A stretch of 64,000 nucleotides of DNA, taken from assembly GCF_001279725.1 (NCBI RefSeq), contig NZ_LGDE01000337.1, positions 98,847 to 162,846 of the forward strand. The letters are read 5' to 3'. Numbering within the stretch: the first letter of the stretch is position 1; the number at the start of each line of letters is the position of its first letter. This stretch comes from Streptomyces sp. WM4235. Its GTDB lineage: Bacteria > Actinomycetota > Actinomycetes > Streptomycetales > Streptomycetaceae. The notes beneath the pieces are model-generated. The model was not told the origin of the DNA, made no database searches, and saw nothing but the letters and a program-made list of their open reading frames with translations. Made by a program: the position numbers and the translations under genes. This document shows positions 34,399 through 43,804 of the stretch, one piece after another.

Positions 34399-35661
34399 AT
34401 GGATGCCGCCTTCACCGCGGAGCAGCACGAGATGCGCCGCACCCTGCGCGAAATCCTGGGCAAACGCTGCGGCCCGGACGAGGTCAGGGCCGCCGTCCGC
34501 ACCACCGCCGGACACGACCGTGAACTGTGGCGACAGCTCGCCCGGCAACTCGGCCTGCCGGGCATCGCCATCACCGAGGAGTACGGCGGCGTCGGCTGCG
34601 CCCCGGCCGACCTCGCCCTCGCCTGCGAGGAGACCGGCCGGGTCCTGCTGCCCTCGCCGCTGCTCGCCACCGCCGTACTCGCCGCGCCGCTGATCACCGC
34701 CCTCGGGACGGAGGCCCAGCGCGCCGCGCTGCTGCCCCCGCTCGCCGCCGGCGGGTTGACCGCCGCGCTCGCCGTACCCGGGCCCGCCCTGGCCACGGCC
34801 CTCGCGCTGACCGGCGACAACGTGCCGGGTGAGTGGGCCGGCGGCGGACGCGCCGGTGGGGTGCAGGCCACGTCGGGGGAGGACGGCTGGCGGCTCTACG
34901 GGGAGGTCCCCCAGGTGCTGGACGGCCACAGCGCCGGGCTGCTCCTGGTCGCCGCGCACACCGGCGGCTTCGCCCGCAGCCGGACCCTGCTGTTCCTCGT
35001 ACGGGAGGACGCGCCCGGACTCGTACGGGCCCGGCAGTCCACCCTGGACGAGACCAGGGCCCAGGGCCGGATCCAACTGCGCGACGTACCGGCCGAATTG
35101 CTCGGGGACGGGCAGGGGGACGTACCGGCGGCCCTCGCCGCCACCGGGCGCACCGCGGCCGGGGTGCTGGCCGCCGAGGCGGTGGGTGCGGCGGATCAGG
35201 CGCTGGCCCGCACCGTGGACCACGTACGGCAGCGCGAACAGTTCGGCCGCGCCATCGGGTCCTTCCAGGCGGTCAAACACCGCCTCGCGGACCTCTACGT
35301 ACAGGTGCAGGCGGCCCGCTCCGCCGCCTACTACGCCGCCTGGGACCCCGACCAGGGGGGCCTTGCCCTCGCGCAGGCGCTGGAGGCGCTGCGGATCACC
35401 TCGGGCGAGGCGATCCAACTGCACGGAGGCATCGGATTCACCTGGGAACACGACGCGCACCTCTACTTCAAGCGGGCCGCGGCCGACGAGCTGCTCTTCG
35501 GCCCGGTGCACCGGCTGCGGGCACACGCCGCCCGGCGGGCGGGCCTGTTCGGCCCGCCTGTCCCGTCCGCCGTCCCGTCCACGACCGCGAACACGAACAC
35601 GTCGACGACCGCGAACACGTCCACGACCACGACCACGACCACGGAGAGGATGGCCGTCTGA
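34399..35661 (+). CDS. Acyl-CoA dehydrogenase
   Basis: 420 residues: N-terminal helical domain (DAAFTAEQHEMRRTLREIL; GIAITEEYGGVGCAPADLALACEETGRVLLPSPL), middle beta domain and C-terminal helical domain (REQFGRAIGSFQAVKHRLADLYVQVQAARS; ALRITSGEAIQLHGGIGFTWEHDAHLYFKRA). It oxidises an acyl-CoA to the enoyl-CoA with FAD. This type resembles ACADs that act as heterocomplexes on bulky acyl groups. The C-terminus carries an odd Thr/Asn tract from a short tandem repeat. Its TGA overlaps the ATG of the next gene. Confidence 0.92.
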   Translation: MDAAFTAEQHEMRRTLREILGKRCGPDEVRAAVRTTAGHDRELWRQLARQLGLPGIAITEEYGGVGCAPADLALACEETGRVLLPSPLLATAVLAAPLITALGTEAQRAALLPPLAAGGLTAALAVPGPALATALALTGDNVPGEWAGGGRAGGVQATSGEDGWRLYGEVPQVLDGHSAGLLLVAAHTGGFARSRTLLFLVREDAPGLVRARQSTLDETRAQGRIQLRDVPAELLGDGQGDVPAALAATGRTAAGVLAAEAVGAADQALARTVDHVRQREQFGRAIGSFQAVKHRLADLYVQVQAARSAAYYAAWDPDQGGLALAQALEALRITSGEAIQLHGGIGFTWEHDAHLYFKRAAADELLFGPVHRLRAHAARRAGLFGPPVPSAVPSTTANTNTSTTANTSTTTTTTTERMAV

Positions 35662-36137
35662 TGGCTCCCGTCGGCGTCAGGCTGATGCAGAAGGTCTCCT
35701 CGACCATGCTGTTCGCCAAGATCGCACCACACGTCATCCCGGCCATGGACAAGGCCGTGCACAGGCTGACCCGCGGCAAGGTCATCCTGAGCGCGCAGAT
35801 GCTGCCCGGCGTGATCCTCACCGCCAAGGGAGCCAGGTCCGGCCTGCCGCGCACCACACCGCTCGCCTGCATGCCGGAGGACGACGGCGCGAGCTGGCTG
35901 CTGATCGGCTCCAACTTCGGCCGCCCGGGACATCCCGCCTGGACCGGGAACCTGCTCAAACACCCGGACGCGGACGTGAGTTGGCGCGGTCGGGACATCG
36001 CCGTACGGGCCCGGCTGTTGCAGGGCGAGGAACGTGCGGCGGCGTGGCAGGCGGCGCTGAGGTTCTGGCCGCCGTACGCGACGTACCAGGCGCGCATCGA
36101 GCGCGAGATCCGGCTGTTCCGCCTGGAGCGTCGCTGA
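35661..36137 (+). CDS. Nitroreductase-family deazaflavin (F420)-dependent oxidoreductase
   Basis: 158 residues, Ddn-type split barrel: VILTAKGARSGLPRTTPLACMPEDDGASWLLIGSNFGRPGHPAWTGNLLKHPDADVSWRG matches the F420-binding signature (KGRKSGKxRxxPL; SxxGxxxxPxWxxNL). It probably reduces a ring or double bond using reduced F420. Translational coupling to the acyl-CoA dehydrogenase places it in the same pathway. The start ATG 35661 overlaps the previous stop by one base. Confidence 0.9.
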   Translation: MAPVGVRLMQKVSSTMLFAKIAPHVIPAMDKAVHRLTRGKVILSAQMLPGVILTAKGARSGLPRTTPLACMPEDDGASWLLIGSNFGRPGHPAWTGNLLKHPDADVSWRGRDIAVRARLLQGEERAAAWQAALRFWPPYATYQARIEREIRLFRLERR

Positions 36138-36332
36138 TCGCGGCGGAGGTCCGGGTGAAGCACGGCGGGGAGCCGGTGGAGCGCCGGCGCGAAGCCGGGG
36201 GCCCGGCGCGAAGCCGGGGGTGAACCGACGGGGTCGGGGGTGGGCGCCGGCGGGGACCGGCGGGTGGTGGGGGCTGCGGGAGCGGGCCCGGGCGGCGGAC
36301 CAGGACCCCTGGCGGGGGCCCGGGGTCCGCCG

Positions 36333-36980
36333 CTACTTGGTCGGCTTCTTGCCGGTGATGCCGAGGTGGACGAGCAGCGCCAGGTTCGGCTTGAGCTCGG
36401 CCTGCTTGACGCCCCAGGTCTGGAAGCCCTTCTGGTGCGAGGCGACCGCGGCCAGCATCGCGACCAGCGAACCGGCCATCGCCGCCGGGCTGAGGTCCTT
36501 GTCGACCTTGCCCTTGGCCTGGAGTTCCTTCATCGACTCCGTGAGGGAGTTCGTGACGGAGTTCAGGATCTTCATGCGGATCTTGTAGAACCGCTTGTCG
36601 CCCTCGGCCGCGCCGAGGTCGACGACCCGGAGGATCGCGTCGTTGCGTCGCCAGAACTCCAGGAACCCTTCGACGAGTTCCTCGGCCGCCGCCCAGCCGG
36701 CCTTGCCGACCCAGTTGCGACCTTCGACGAGCGCCGTCAACTGCGCGCCCTCCGTGGCCATTTGTTCGGCGATCTCCAGGACGGCGCCCTCGACGTCCGG
36801 GAAATACTGGTAGAAGGTCGCGGGGGAGGTTCCGGCCTTGCGGGCGACGTCGATCACCTTGACGTCGCGGTACGGCGAGGAGCTGAGCATCTCGCTGAGG
36901 CAGTCGAGCAGCTTCTGCCGCGTCGCCTGGCCGCGCCGGCCGGCGACACGCCCGTCGACGGTGCGTACTTGTCCTGTCAT
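36333..36980 (-). CDS. TetR family transcriptional regulator
   Basis: 215 residues. HTH at ~18-65 (GQATRQKLLDCLSEMLSSSPYRDVKVIDVARKAGTSPATFYQYFPDVEGAVLEI) and an all-helical ligand domain ending LGITGKKPTK. It is convergent with the acyl-CoA dehydrogenase operon. A degenerate copy of the CTGACGnnnCGTCAG operator (36974-36988) overlaps its own start codon, making it the best candidate regulator for the sites at 33932, 34364, 47756 and 54110. The ligand is presumably an acyl-CoA. Confidence 0.9.
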   Translation of the reverse strand: MTGQVRTVDGRVAGRRGQATRQKLLDCLSEMLSSSPYRDVKVIDVARKAGTSPATFYQYFPDVEGAVLEIAEQMATEGAQLTALVEGRNWVGKAGWAAAEELVEGFLEFWRRNDAILRVVDLGAAEGDKRFYKIRMKILNSVTNSLTESMKELQAKGKVDKDLSPAAMAGSLVAMLAAVASHQKGFQTWGVKQAELKPNLALLVHLGITGKKPTK

Positions 36981-36988
36981 GCCGTCAG
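36974..36988. promoter_or_regulatory. Degenerate operator copy over TetR start codon (site 3)
   Basis: CTGTCATGCCGTCAG: the right arm CGTCAG is perfect and the left arm differs at two bases. Binding here would give negative autoregulation. Confidence 0.5.
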
Positions 36989-37398
36989 CTTACCGAGGGG
37001 TGATCGGGGCGCTATTCGGCCGCCTGCAAATGGGGTTACGAGGCCGCCGGCCTGCACGGGAGCAGCTGCGGGTCGGCTCCCCGACCGGGCCCGCGGGGCG
37101 GGTTCCGCGCCCCGCGGGCGAAGGTTCGAGCCGGCGGTTTCCGGCCGGCGCGCACCACCGGCGTCACTGCCGTGCCCCGCCCGTGCCCCGCCCCCGCTCG
37201 CGACCCGCCCCCGCCCCCGCTCGCGACCCGCCCACGCCCGTGTTCGGGGCCCGCCCAGGCCCGCATCCGGGACCCCGTGCGTATCGTGACGTATCCCCCG
37301 AATAGTCTTGTCAACAGGCTGTGGACAAGTTTTCGGACACATCATGGCTGGGAGGTACGGAGGGTACACACCCCCGCACAACGGAAGGAACCGGGCTG
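36981..37398. other. Intergenic region with GC-rich degenerate repeats and paired DnaA-box-like sites
   Basis: 418 bp without a credible gene. The middle is low-complexity CCCCGCCC/CTCGCGACCCGCCC repeats (37170-37250). At 37308-37328 two DnaA-box-like 9-mers face each other (TTGTCAACA and TGTGGACAA, the latter the exact complement of TTGTCCACA). The last 70 bp should hold the promoter of the VOC gene. Confidence 0.55.
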
Positions 37399-38211
37399 AT
37401 GGCCGCATTCGCGGAAGGCTCCCCCTGCTGGGTGGACGCCTCGCTTCCGGACGTCGAGGCGGGCAAGCGCTTCTACGGTGAGCTCTTCGGATGGTCCTTC
37501 GGCGACAGTGCGGGCGCCCAGTACGGCCACTACACGCAGGCCTACGCCCGGGGCCACAACGTGGCCGCCCTCGCCCCCAAGCCCGACGGCCGCATGCCCA
37601 CCGTCTGGGGCGTCTACCTGTACACCTCCGACGCCTACGCCTGCGCCGCCCGCATCCGGGCCGCCGGCGGCCAGATGGTGATGGACCCCCAGCCCGTCGG
37701 CCCGTACGGCACCGCCGCCATGGCGGCCGACCCCGGCGGGGCCGTCTTCGGGCTGTGGCAGCCCGGCACCCACCACGGCTTCGAAGCGCAGCAACAGCCC
37801 TACAGCTACTGCTGGTCGGAGGTCTACACCCGGGCCCGCGACGCCGTGGACGTCTTCTACGACAGGGTCTTCGGCTACGTCGCCGAGGACCAGGACGACC
37901 CGGAGACCGGCATCGAGTACCGCGTCTGGTCCCCGCCCGGCAACCGGGCCGGATCCGAGACCGCCGTGCTGGGGCGCAGCCTGATCACCGCCGCCTTCCC
38001 GGAGATCATGCCCGCGCACTTCCTCGTCTACTTCGCCGTCCCCGACTGCGACCAGACCGTCGCCACCGTGCAGCGTCTCGGTGGCCGGGTCACCGCCGAT
38101 CCCTTCGACACGCCGTACGGTCGGATCGCCGTCGTCGCGGACAACCAGGGGGCCGTCTTCGGCCTGCTCTCGGAGCCCCGGACCAAAGCCGCTCCCGAAA
38201 GCCACGCCTGA
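37399..38211 (+). CDS. VOC family protein with two glyoxalase-like domains
   Basis: 270 residues: two tandem VOC modules (~5-125 and ~135-262), each with the FYGELFGW / FYDRVFGYV and DPxGAVFGLW / DNQGAVFGLL pattern. The family includes glyoxalases, dioxygenases and antibiotic-binding proteins. Metal-ligand residues are not clear enough to assign chemistry. The start MAAFAEGSPCWVD follows GAAGGA. Confidence 0.85.
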   Translation: MAAFAEGSPCWVDASLPDVEAGKRFYGELFGWSFGDSAGAQYGHYTQAYARGHNVAALAPKPDGRMPTVWGVYLYTSDAYACAARIRAAGGQMVMDPQPVGPYGTAAMAADPGGAVFGLWQPGTHHGFEAQQQPYSYCWSEVYTRARDAVDVFYDRVFGYVAEDQDDPETGIEYRVWSPPGNRAGSETAVLGRSLITAAFPEIMPAHFLVYFAVPDCDQTVATVQRLGGRVTADPFDTPYGRIAVVADNQGAVFGLLSEPRTKAAPESHA

Positions 38212-38437
38212 CCCGGGGCCGGACCCGGCGCGGGCCTGACAGAATCGAGTCTTGCGCGACGTCCGGCACCGCCGGGGTGAGACGCTGCACGGGTGCGGTG
38301 GGGCGAACCCCCGTACGCGGGACCCGCATGTGGGACCCGCACGGCAGGCCCTGCGCGGAATCGACCGCCGTGCCGTTGTGCGTGCTGGTGGAAGCGGGTC
38401 CGGCGTGGGCCCGTACGGGGAGGTGTGGAGGCGAGTG

Positions 38438-40867
38438 GTGGAGCAGCTGACGCAGCACGACCCGAGACGGATCGGCCCCTTCGAGGTGCTGGGACGGCTC
38501 GGCGCCGGCGGCATGGGGCTGGTCTATCTCGCGCGGTCGGCGTCCGGACGTCGGGTCGCGATCAAGACGGTGCGGACCGAACTCGCCGAGGACCAGTTGT
38601 TCCGGGTGCGCTTCACCCGCGAGGTGGAGGCGGCGCGCGCCGTCTCCGGCTTCTACACCGCCGCCGTCGTCGACGCCGACCCGCGGGCGGCGGTGCCCTG
38701 GCTGGCCACCGCGTACGTTCCGGCGCCCTCGCTGGAGGAGATCGTCAACGAGTGCGGGCCCATGCCCGCCCAGGCCGTGCGGTGGCTCGCGGCGGGCATC
38801 GCCGAGGCCCTGCAGTCCATCCACGGCGCCGGACTCGTCCACCGCGACCTGAAGCCGTCGAACGTGCTCGTCGTCGAGGACGGCCCGCGCGTCATCGACT
38901 TCGGCATCGCCAGCGGGGTCTCCAACACCCGCCTGACCATGACGAACGTCGCCGTGGGCACCCCCGCCTACATGTCGCCGGAGCAGGCCAAGGACTCCCG
39001 CAGCGTCAAGGGCGCCAGCGACGTGTTCTCGCTCGGCTCCACGCTGGTCTTCGCCGCGACCGGTCACCCGCCCTACCACGGCGCGAACCCCGTCGAGACG
39101 GTGTTCATGCTGCTGCGCGAGGGTCCGAACCTCGAAGGGCTCCCCGACGAGCTGCGGCCCCTCATCGAGTCCTGCATGCAGATGGAGGCCGGTCGGCGCC
39201 CCAGTCCCGCCGACCTCCAGGCGCAACTGGCCCCGCACCTCTTCGACGGCGACGACGACAGCGGTACCGCCTCGGCGTGGCTCCCGGGGCGCGCCGTCGC
39301 GATGATCGAGGCCCGCCGCGCGGGCCTGCGCACGGCGGCCGTCCCGTCCGGTCGGTCCGCACCCGGTCGCCCCGCGCCGGGCCGTCCCGCCTCCGGGGGC
39401 GGCCAGGGGCCGGCCTCCGGCCCCTCCACGCACCGCCGGCAGCGCGGCGCCGACCCCTGGGCGGACCCGCGGACCGGCCAGGCCGCCCCGCCGCGCCCGC
39501 ACCACCCGCCGCAGCCGGGCCTGGTGCCCTCCGGCGATCCCGTGCGGCTCGGCGCCTCGCCGGTGCCGATCGGGCCCGGGCCGCGTGCCACGGCCGCCGC
39601 GTCCTCCGCGATGGTGGCCGACACGGCGACCGGCTGGATCCGGCCGCCCGGCGGGGGCACCGCCTCGGCGGTGGAGGCCGTGCCGGCCGTGACCGGCGCG
39701 CCCGCCGTCCCGAGCCCCGGCCCGTCCCCGGACAGCGGCCGCTGGCGCCCGTGGCGCTTCCGCATGTCCAACGAGGTCTGGGGCACCCCGACCGTCGCGG
39801 GCGATCTGCTGTACGTCACCTCCTTCGAGGTGCACGCCCTGGACGTCGGCAGTGGCCGCAGGCAGTTCAAGACCCGCGACGTCGCCTGGTCGATGGCCGT
39901 CTCCGACGGCCGTATCCACGCCTCCGACGGGCCCTCCCTGTACGCGCTGGACTCCTCCGACGGCTCCGAGCGGTGGCGGCTGGCCACCGATGCCTGGGTG
40001 TACGCGCTGCGCGCCGACCGGGGCACCGTCATCACCGCCACCCGCGGTGGCGGCGTGCAGGGCTGGGAGGCCTCCAACGGTCAGAAGCTGTGGGAGCTGA
40101 CCGGCGCCCAGTCCGACTTCGAGACGCCCGAGGCGGCTCCCGTCCTGCACGAGGGCACCGTCTACGTGTGGCAGGACGCCCGGCTGCGCGCCCTGGACGC
40201 CCGCAGCGGCCTGGAGGCCTGGTCGTATCCCGTCGGAGACGCCGCCGCGTGCGGCAACGTCCCCGTACGCGTCACGCCGGCCCCCGACGGCAACGTCTAC
40301 GTCGCCGCCGGCACCCGCGTGCTGTCCGTGGACCGGGCCTCCGGCCGGGTCCGCTGGCACTTCGAGGCCCCGGCGGTGTTCCTGGCGGCCCCGGCGTTCG
40401 CGCCGGGCGCGGCCGTGACCGGCGGCGGGGTCTACCTCGTCGACTACCTGGGCACCGTGTACGCCCTCGACGCGGTCACCGGCAAGGACCGCTGGCGCAT
40501 CGCCACCGAGCCCCGGCAGTCGGCGGACCCGGTGGTCGTGGCCAACGGCAACGTCCACCTGGGGTCGGGCAGCGCCCTGTACACGCTCGACGCGGTCACC
40601 GGCACCCCGAAGTGGCGGTTCGCGGCGGGCGGCGAGATCACCGGCCTGCCGGCGGTCGCGGACGGCCGGGTGCACTTCGGCTCGGCGGACCACTGCCTCT
40701 ACACCCTGGACGCGGCGGGCGGTCAGCTCCGCTGGAAGCTGGCGACGGGCGGGGAGATCACCGGGGCTCCGGTGGCGGAGGCGGGGGTGGTCTACGCGTG
40801 CAGCAAGGACCGCTGCGTGTACGCCCTGGACGCGGCGAAGGGCACGGGTACCCGTACCGGCACGTGA
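38438..40867 (+). CDS. Ser/Thr protein kinase with C-terminal PQQ-type beta-propeller (AfsK-like)
   Basis: 809 residues from GTG 38438 (GGAGG 6 bp upstream); the adjacent GTG at 38435 is equally open. Kinase domain ~12-275: [15 protein letters not shown] (Lys43), [10 protein letters not shown] (Asp137), DFGIAS (Asp154), [12 protein letters not shown] Pro/Ser/Gly linker of ~200 residues leads to PQQ-like WD/propeller repeats (~490-800, repeated [14 protein letters not shown] units). There is no transmembrane helix. Length and domain order match AfsK of S. coelicolor, a membrane-associated kinase that phosphorylates AfsR. An AfsR-like regulator lies 10 kb away. Confidence 0.9.
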   Translation: MEQLTQHDPRRIGPFEVLGRLGAGGMGLVYLARSASGRRVAIKTVRTELAEDQLFRVRFTREVEAARAVSGFYTAAVVDADPRAAVPWLATAYVPAPSLEEIVNECGPMPAQAVRWLAAGIAEALQSIHGAGLVHRDLKPSNVLVVEDGPRVIDFGIASGVSNTRLTMTNVAVGTPAYMSPEQAKDSRSVKGASDVFSLGSTLVFAATGHPPYHGANPVETVFMLLREGPNLEGLPDELRPLIESCMQMEAGRRPSPADLQAQLAPHLFDGDDDSGTASAWLPGRAVAMIEARRAGLRTAAVPSGRSAPGRPAPGRPASGGGQGPASGPSTHRRQRGADPWADPRTGQAAPPRPHHPPQPGLVPSGDPVRLGASPVPIGPGPRATAAASSAMVADTATGWIRPPGGGTASAVEAVPAVTGAPAVPSPGPSPDSGRWRPWRFRMSNEVWGTPTVAGDLLYVTSFEVHALDVGSGRRQFKTRDVAWSMAVSDGRIHASDGPSLYALDSSDGSERWRLATDAWVYALRADRGTVITATRGGGVQGWEASNGQKLWELTGAQSDFETPEAAPVLHEGTVYVWQDARLRALDARSGLEAWSYPVGDAAACGNVPVRVTPAPDGNVYVAAGTRVLSVDRASGRVRWHFEAPAVFLAAPAFAPGAAVTGGGVYLVDYLGTVYALDAVTGKDRWRIATEPRQSADPVVVANGNVHLGSGSALYTLDAVTGTPKWRFAAGGEITGLPAVADGRVHFGSADHCLYTLDAAGGQLRWKLATGGEITGAPVAEAGVVYACSKDRCVYALDAAKGTGTRTGT

Positions 40868-40923
40868 CGGCGCCGCGGCCCCGCCGATTCGCGTACCGCA
40901 CCGGGAGTGACAGGATGGACCCC

Positions 40924-41418
40924 ATGAGCAACGTTTACTTCGACATCAACATCAACGGCGAGGCCGCCGGCCGCATCGTCTTCAACCTCTTCGACGAGGT
41001 CGTTCCGAAGACGGCGCAGAACTTCCGCGAGCTGGCCACCGGCCAGCACGGCTTCGGCTACGCGGGTTCGCCGTTCCACCGCGTCATCCCCCAGTTCATG
41101 CTGCAGGGTGGTGACTTCACCAACCAGAACGGCACGGGCGGCAAGAGCATCTACGGCGAGAAGTTCGCCGACGAGAACTTCGACCTGAAGCACGACCGCC
41201 CGTTCCTGCTGTCGATGGCGAACGCCGGCCGCAACACCAACGGCTCGCAGTTCTTCATCACCACCGTCGTCACCCCGTGGCTCGACGGCAAGCACGTCGT
41301 CTTCGGCGAGGTCGTCGAGGGTTCGGACCTGGTCCAGAAGATCGAGTCCCTCGGTTCCCAGTCGGGCGCCACCCGCGCCAAGATCGAGATCGCCGCCTCG
41401 GGCGTCGTCGAGAAGTGA
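40924..41418 (+). CDS. Peptidyl-prolyl cis-trans isomerase (cyclophilin)
   Basis: 164 residues. Cyclophilin fold with catalytic Arg in [16 protein letters not shown], then [36 protein letters not shown] and [12 protein letters not shown]. It catalyses proline isomerisation in the cytoplasm (no signal peptide). ATG 40924 was chosen; an in-frame ATG nine bases upstream ([10 protein letters not shown]) is possible. Confidence 0.96.
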   Translation: MSNVYFDININGEAAGRIVFNLFDEVVPKTAQNFRELATGQHGFGYAGSPFHRVIPQFMLQGGDFTNQNGTGGKSIYGEKFADENFDLKHDRPFLLSMANAGRNTNGSQFFITTVVTPWLDGKHVVFGEVVEGSDLVQKIESLGSQSGATRAKIEIAASGVVEK

Positions 41419-41444
41419 TCTGACCCACCCGCGTTCGCGCCGGA

Positions 41445-41476
41445 CGGCCCCGCCCCCTTCGGGGGGACCGGGGCCG
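41445..41476 (+). terminator. Terminator of cyclophilin gene
   Basis: CGGCCCC ... GGGGCCG outer stem plus inner CCCCC-TTC-GGGGG, 27 bp after the stop. Confidence 0.75.
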
Positions 41477-41522
41477 CCGCCATGTCCGGCCCGTTACCCC
41501 CGCCGGTGGGTTGGTGGGGTGG

Positions 41523-42365
41523 TCAGTGGTCGGTGAAGGCGGCGGCGTTCTCGCGGGCCCACCGGGCGAAGGTGCGGGCGGGGGTGCCGAGCAGGGTCTC
41601 GGTAGTGTCGGCGAGGGCGACCGGGGTGACGGTGGCGGCGGCCCACAGGTCGAGCAGGGAGGCGACCACGGGGGCCGGCATGTATCGGCCCATCTCCCGC
41701 TCGGCCTCCGCGCGGGTGATCTCCTCCACGGGGATGTCCCGGCCGAGGACGTCGGAGAGGACGGCGAGCTGCTCGCGGAACGTCAGCGACCGGGGCCCGG
41801 TCAGGGTGATCGCGCGGCCGGCGAGGTCGTCGCCGGTGAGGGCGCGGACCGCGATGTCGGCGATGTCGTCGGGGTGGATGGGGGCGAGGGCGGCGTCGGG
41901 GTGGGCGAGCCGGACGGGCTGCCGCCGGCCGATGGGGTACGCCCAGCCCAGCGCGTTGCCGGCGAAGGCGTCCGGGCGCAGCAGCGTCACGGTGAACGGG
42001 GCGTCCGCCAGGGCGCGTTCGACCCGAAGGCTGTGCGAGGCGAGCGGATCGGTGTCGGCGTCGGGCGCGAGGACCGAGGCGGAGGACAGCAGGACGACGT
42101 GCTCCACCCCGGCGGATCCGGCCGCCTCGACCAGGTCGTGGATGCCGTCGGGCTCGGGGTAGAGGAACACGCGGCGGATGCCGGCGAGTGCGGCGGCGAA
42201 GGTCTCGGGGCGATTCAGGGCCAGTTCGACGGTGTCGACGCCGGCCGGGACGGCCAGTTCGGCGGGTCGGGCGCTGGCGGCGCGGACGGCGGTGCCGGCC
42301 GCGTGGAGGCGGTCGACGACCGCCCGCCCGATCCTGCCGCGGGCTCCGGTGACGAGGACGGTCAT
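41523..42365 (-). CDS. NmrA-like NAD(P)-binding protein
   Basis: 280 residues, Rossmann fold of the atypical short-chain/NmrA type: VLVTGARGRIGRAVVDRLHAAG (nucleotide-binding), VEHVVLLSSASVLAP, RPDAFAGNALGWAYPI, IHPDDIADIAVRAL. No Tyr-x3-Lys pair is obvious, so it may be a redox sensor or an NAD(P)H:quinone-type oxidoreductase. It is divergent from a MarR regulator and probably controlled by it. Confidence 0.88.
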   Translation of the reverse strand: MTVLVTGARGRIGRAVVDRLHAAGTAVRAASARPAELAVPAGVDTVELALNRPETFAAALAGIRRVFLYPEPDGIHDLVEAAGSAGVEHVVLLSSASVLAPDADTDPLASHSLRVERALADAPFTVTLLRPDAFAGNALGWAYPIGRRQPVRLAHPDAALAPIHPDDIADIAVRALTGDDLAGRAITLTGPRSLTFREQLAVLSDVLGRDIPVEEITRAEAEREMGRYMPAPVVASLLDLWAAATVTPVALADTTETLLGTPARTFARWARENAAAFTDH

Positions 42366-42427
42366 GGGAGGTCTCCATTCATGGTTGCGTACATATGCAT
42401 GCTTGCACGCACGTAATTTCACGTCAA

Positions 42428-42437
42428 CACATATGTG
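42428..42437. promoter_or_regulatory. MarR operator candidate
   Basis: CACATATGTG, a perfect 10-bp palindrome in an AT-rich 100-bp divergent region that also holds ACATATGCATGC (42391-42402). Confidence 0.4.
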
Positions 42438-42466
42438 GTCGGTGCCATGAATGTACGATGCGGCAC

Positions 42467-42970
42467 ATGACGACGAACGAGCCGAACGAGCCGAAGACGG
42501 CCGACGAGCTGTTGGACGCCGTGGGCCCGGCCTTCTCCAAGCTGCGCCGCACCTCACTGCTGGAGGTCGAGAACCCCATCTCGGCGAAGGACCTCAGCCG
42601 CACGCTGGTGCTCAACCACGTCATGGAGGCCACCCGGGACCCGGAGCAGGAGATCACCGTCGGAGGGGTCGCCGAACTCCTCGCGGTGGATCCCTCGGTC
42701 GCGAGCCGGATGGTCACCGACAACATCAAGGCGGGCTACCTGGTCCGCGGCGCCTCCCAGCAGGACGGCCGCCGCAGCGTGCTCCACCTCAGCCCGGCCG
42801 GGCGCGAACTCATGGAACGCTTCCGTCGCCATCAGCGCTCGGCCTTCGAGTACATCACCGCCGACTGGCCGGAAGGCGAACGCCTGGACTTCGCCCGCCT
42901 CATGCTCAAGTACGTCGACTCCCTGGACGACCTGCGCCAACGCGGCCCGGCGGCCGACGCACCGCACTGA
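42467..42970 (+). CDS. MarR family transcriptional regulator
   Basis: 167 residues. Winged-helix core ~45-125: ITVGGVAELLAVDPSVASRMVTDNIKAGYLVRGASQQDGRRSVLHLSPAGRELMERF, with the wing D-x-R (DGRRS). Such dimers repress divergent genes until a phenolic or oxidant ligand binds. It faces the NmrA-like gene. ATG 42458 (MRHM) is an alternative start. Confidence 0.9.
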   Translation: MTTNEPNEPKTADELLDAVGPAFSKLRRTSLLEVENPISAKDLSRTLVLNHVMEATRDPEQEITVGGVAELLAVDPSVASRMVTDNIKAGYLVRGASQQDGRRSVLHLSPAGRELMERFRRHQRSAFEYITADWPEGERLDFARLMLKYVDSLDDLRQRGPAADAPH

Positions 42971-42997
42971 CCCGACCCGACGCGCCGAACCGACGGA

Positions 42998-43657
42998 CTA
43001 CGGCTGCTCCCGCGTCGGGGGCGGCCGGTGCCACGGCTCGGTCGCCGGCGGGTACGAGGCGTCCGGAGGGTACGACCCGCCCTGCGGGTACGGGTCGCCC
43101 TGCGGGTGGGAGGCGGGCGGGGGGTACGGGTCGCCCTGCGGGTACGAGGTGTTCGGCGGGTACGAGGTGTTCGGCGGGTACGAGGTGTTCGGCGGGTACG
43201 GGGCGTCCGTGGCGGGGAGGTCCCGCGGCCGGCGGCGCGCGGGGCGGCCGCGCATCACGAACGCCGCGAGGATGAGCAGCGCGCCGCCCCCGAAGGCGTT
43301 GGCGACCCCGTCGCCGAGGCCCCCGCCGTCACCGCCGACCGAGAGGCTGCCCGCGGCCTGCCCCTGGCGGACCATCCACAGCACGGCGAAGCCGATGACG
43401 ACCACGCCCGCGAGGGCCATCAGAAGCCGTGAGCGCAGCAGGATCGCGGTGAGGGTGAGGAGCGCGGCGAGGACGAACGGCATCACGAACGAGGCGAGCA
43501 GCGCGCCCCTGGCGTCGGTCACGCCGGCCGACGAGAAGAGGTCCGCGAGGCGGTAGTCGCGCCCGTGCCGGCCCTCGTACCAGACGCGGAAGGGGCTCCA
43601 CACGGCGACCGTCGCCCCGATCAGGCCCAGCAGGGAGCCGAGTACGTTGCGGATCAA
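42998..43657 (-). CDS. Four-helix membrane protein with Tyr/Pro-rich repeat tail
   Basis: 219 residues. Four transmembrane helices: VLGSLLGLIGATVAVWSPF, GALLASFVMPFVLAALLTL, LMALAGVVVIGFAVLWMV and AFGGGALLILAAFVM. A cytoplasmic tail (~145-219) is built of YPPNTS and YPQGDP repeats. No family is recognised. Similar Pro/Tyr tails occur on actinobacterial division and wall membrane proteins, but no function can be assigned. Confidence 0.75.
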   Translation of the reverse strand: MIRNVLGSLLGLIGATVAVWSPFRVWYEGRHGRDYRLADLFSSAGVTDARGALLASFVMPFVLAALLTLTAILLRSRLLMALAGVVVIGFAVLWMVRQGQAAGSLSVGGDGGGLGDGVANAFGGGALLILAAFVMRGRPARRRPRDLPATDAPYPPNTSYPPNTSYPPNTSYPQGDPYPPPASHPQGDPYPQGGSYPPDASYPPATEPWHRPPPTREQP

Positions 43658-43804
43658 TGCCCGGCCCTCCGAGGTAGCGGTCCTGGTCGGTCGTGATCCC
43701 GACGCTACGCCCCCGTCCCCCGACCCCGCACGCCGGACGGGGCGGGCGGGGGCGGGGGCGGGGGAGGGTCGGGCGCCGGCGGGGCGCCCGACGGGTGGGG
43801 CGGC

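Noticed and set aside
37308..37328. Chromosomal origin
   Set aside because: Only two DnaA-box-like sites, with no dnaA/dnaN nearby; an oriC in Streptomyces has many boxes.
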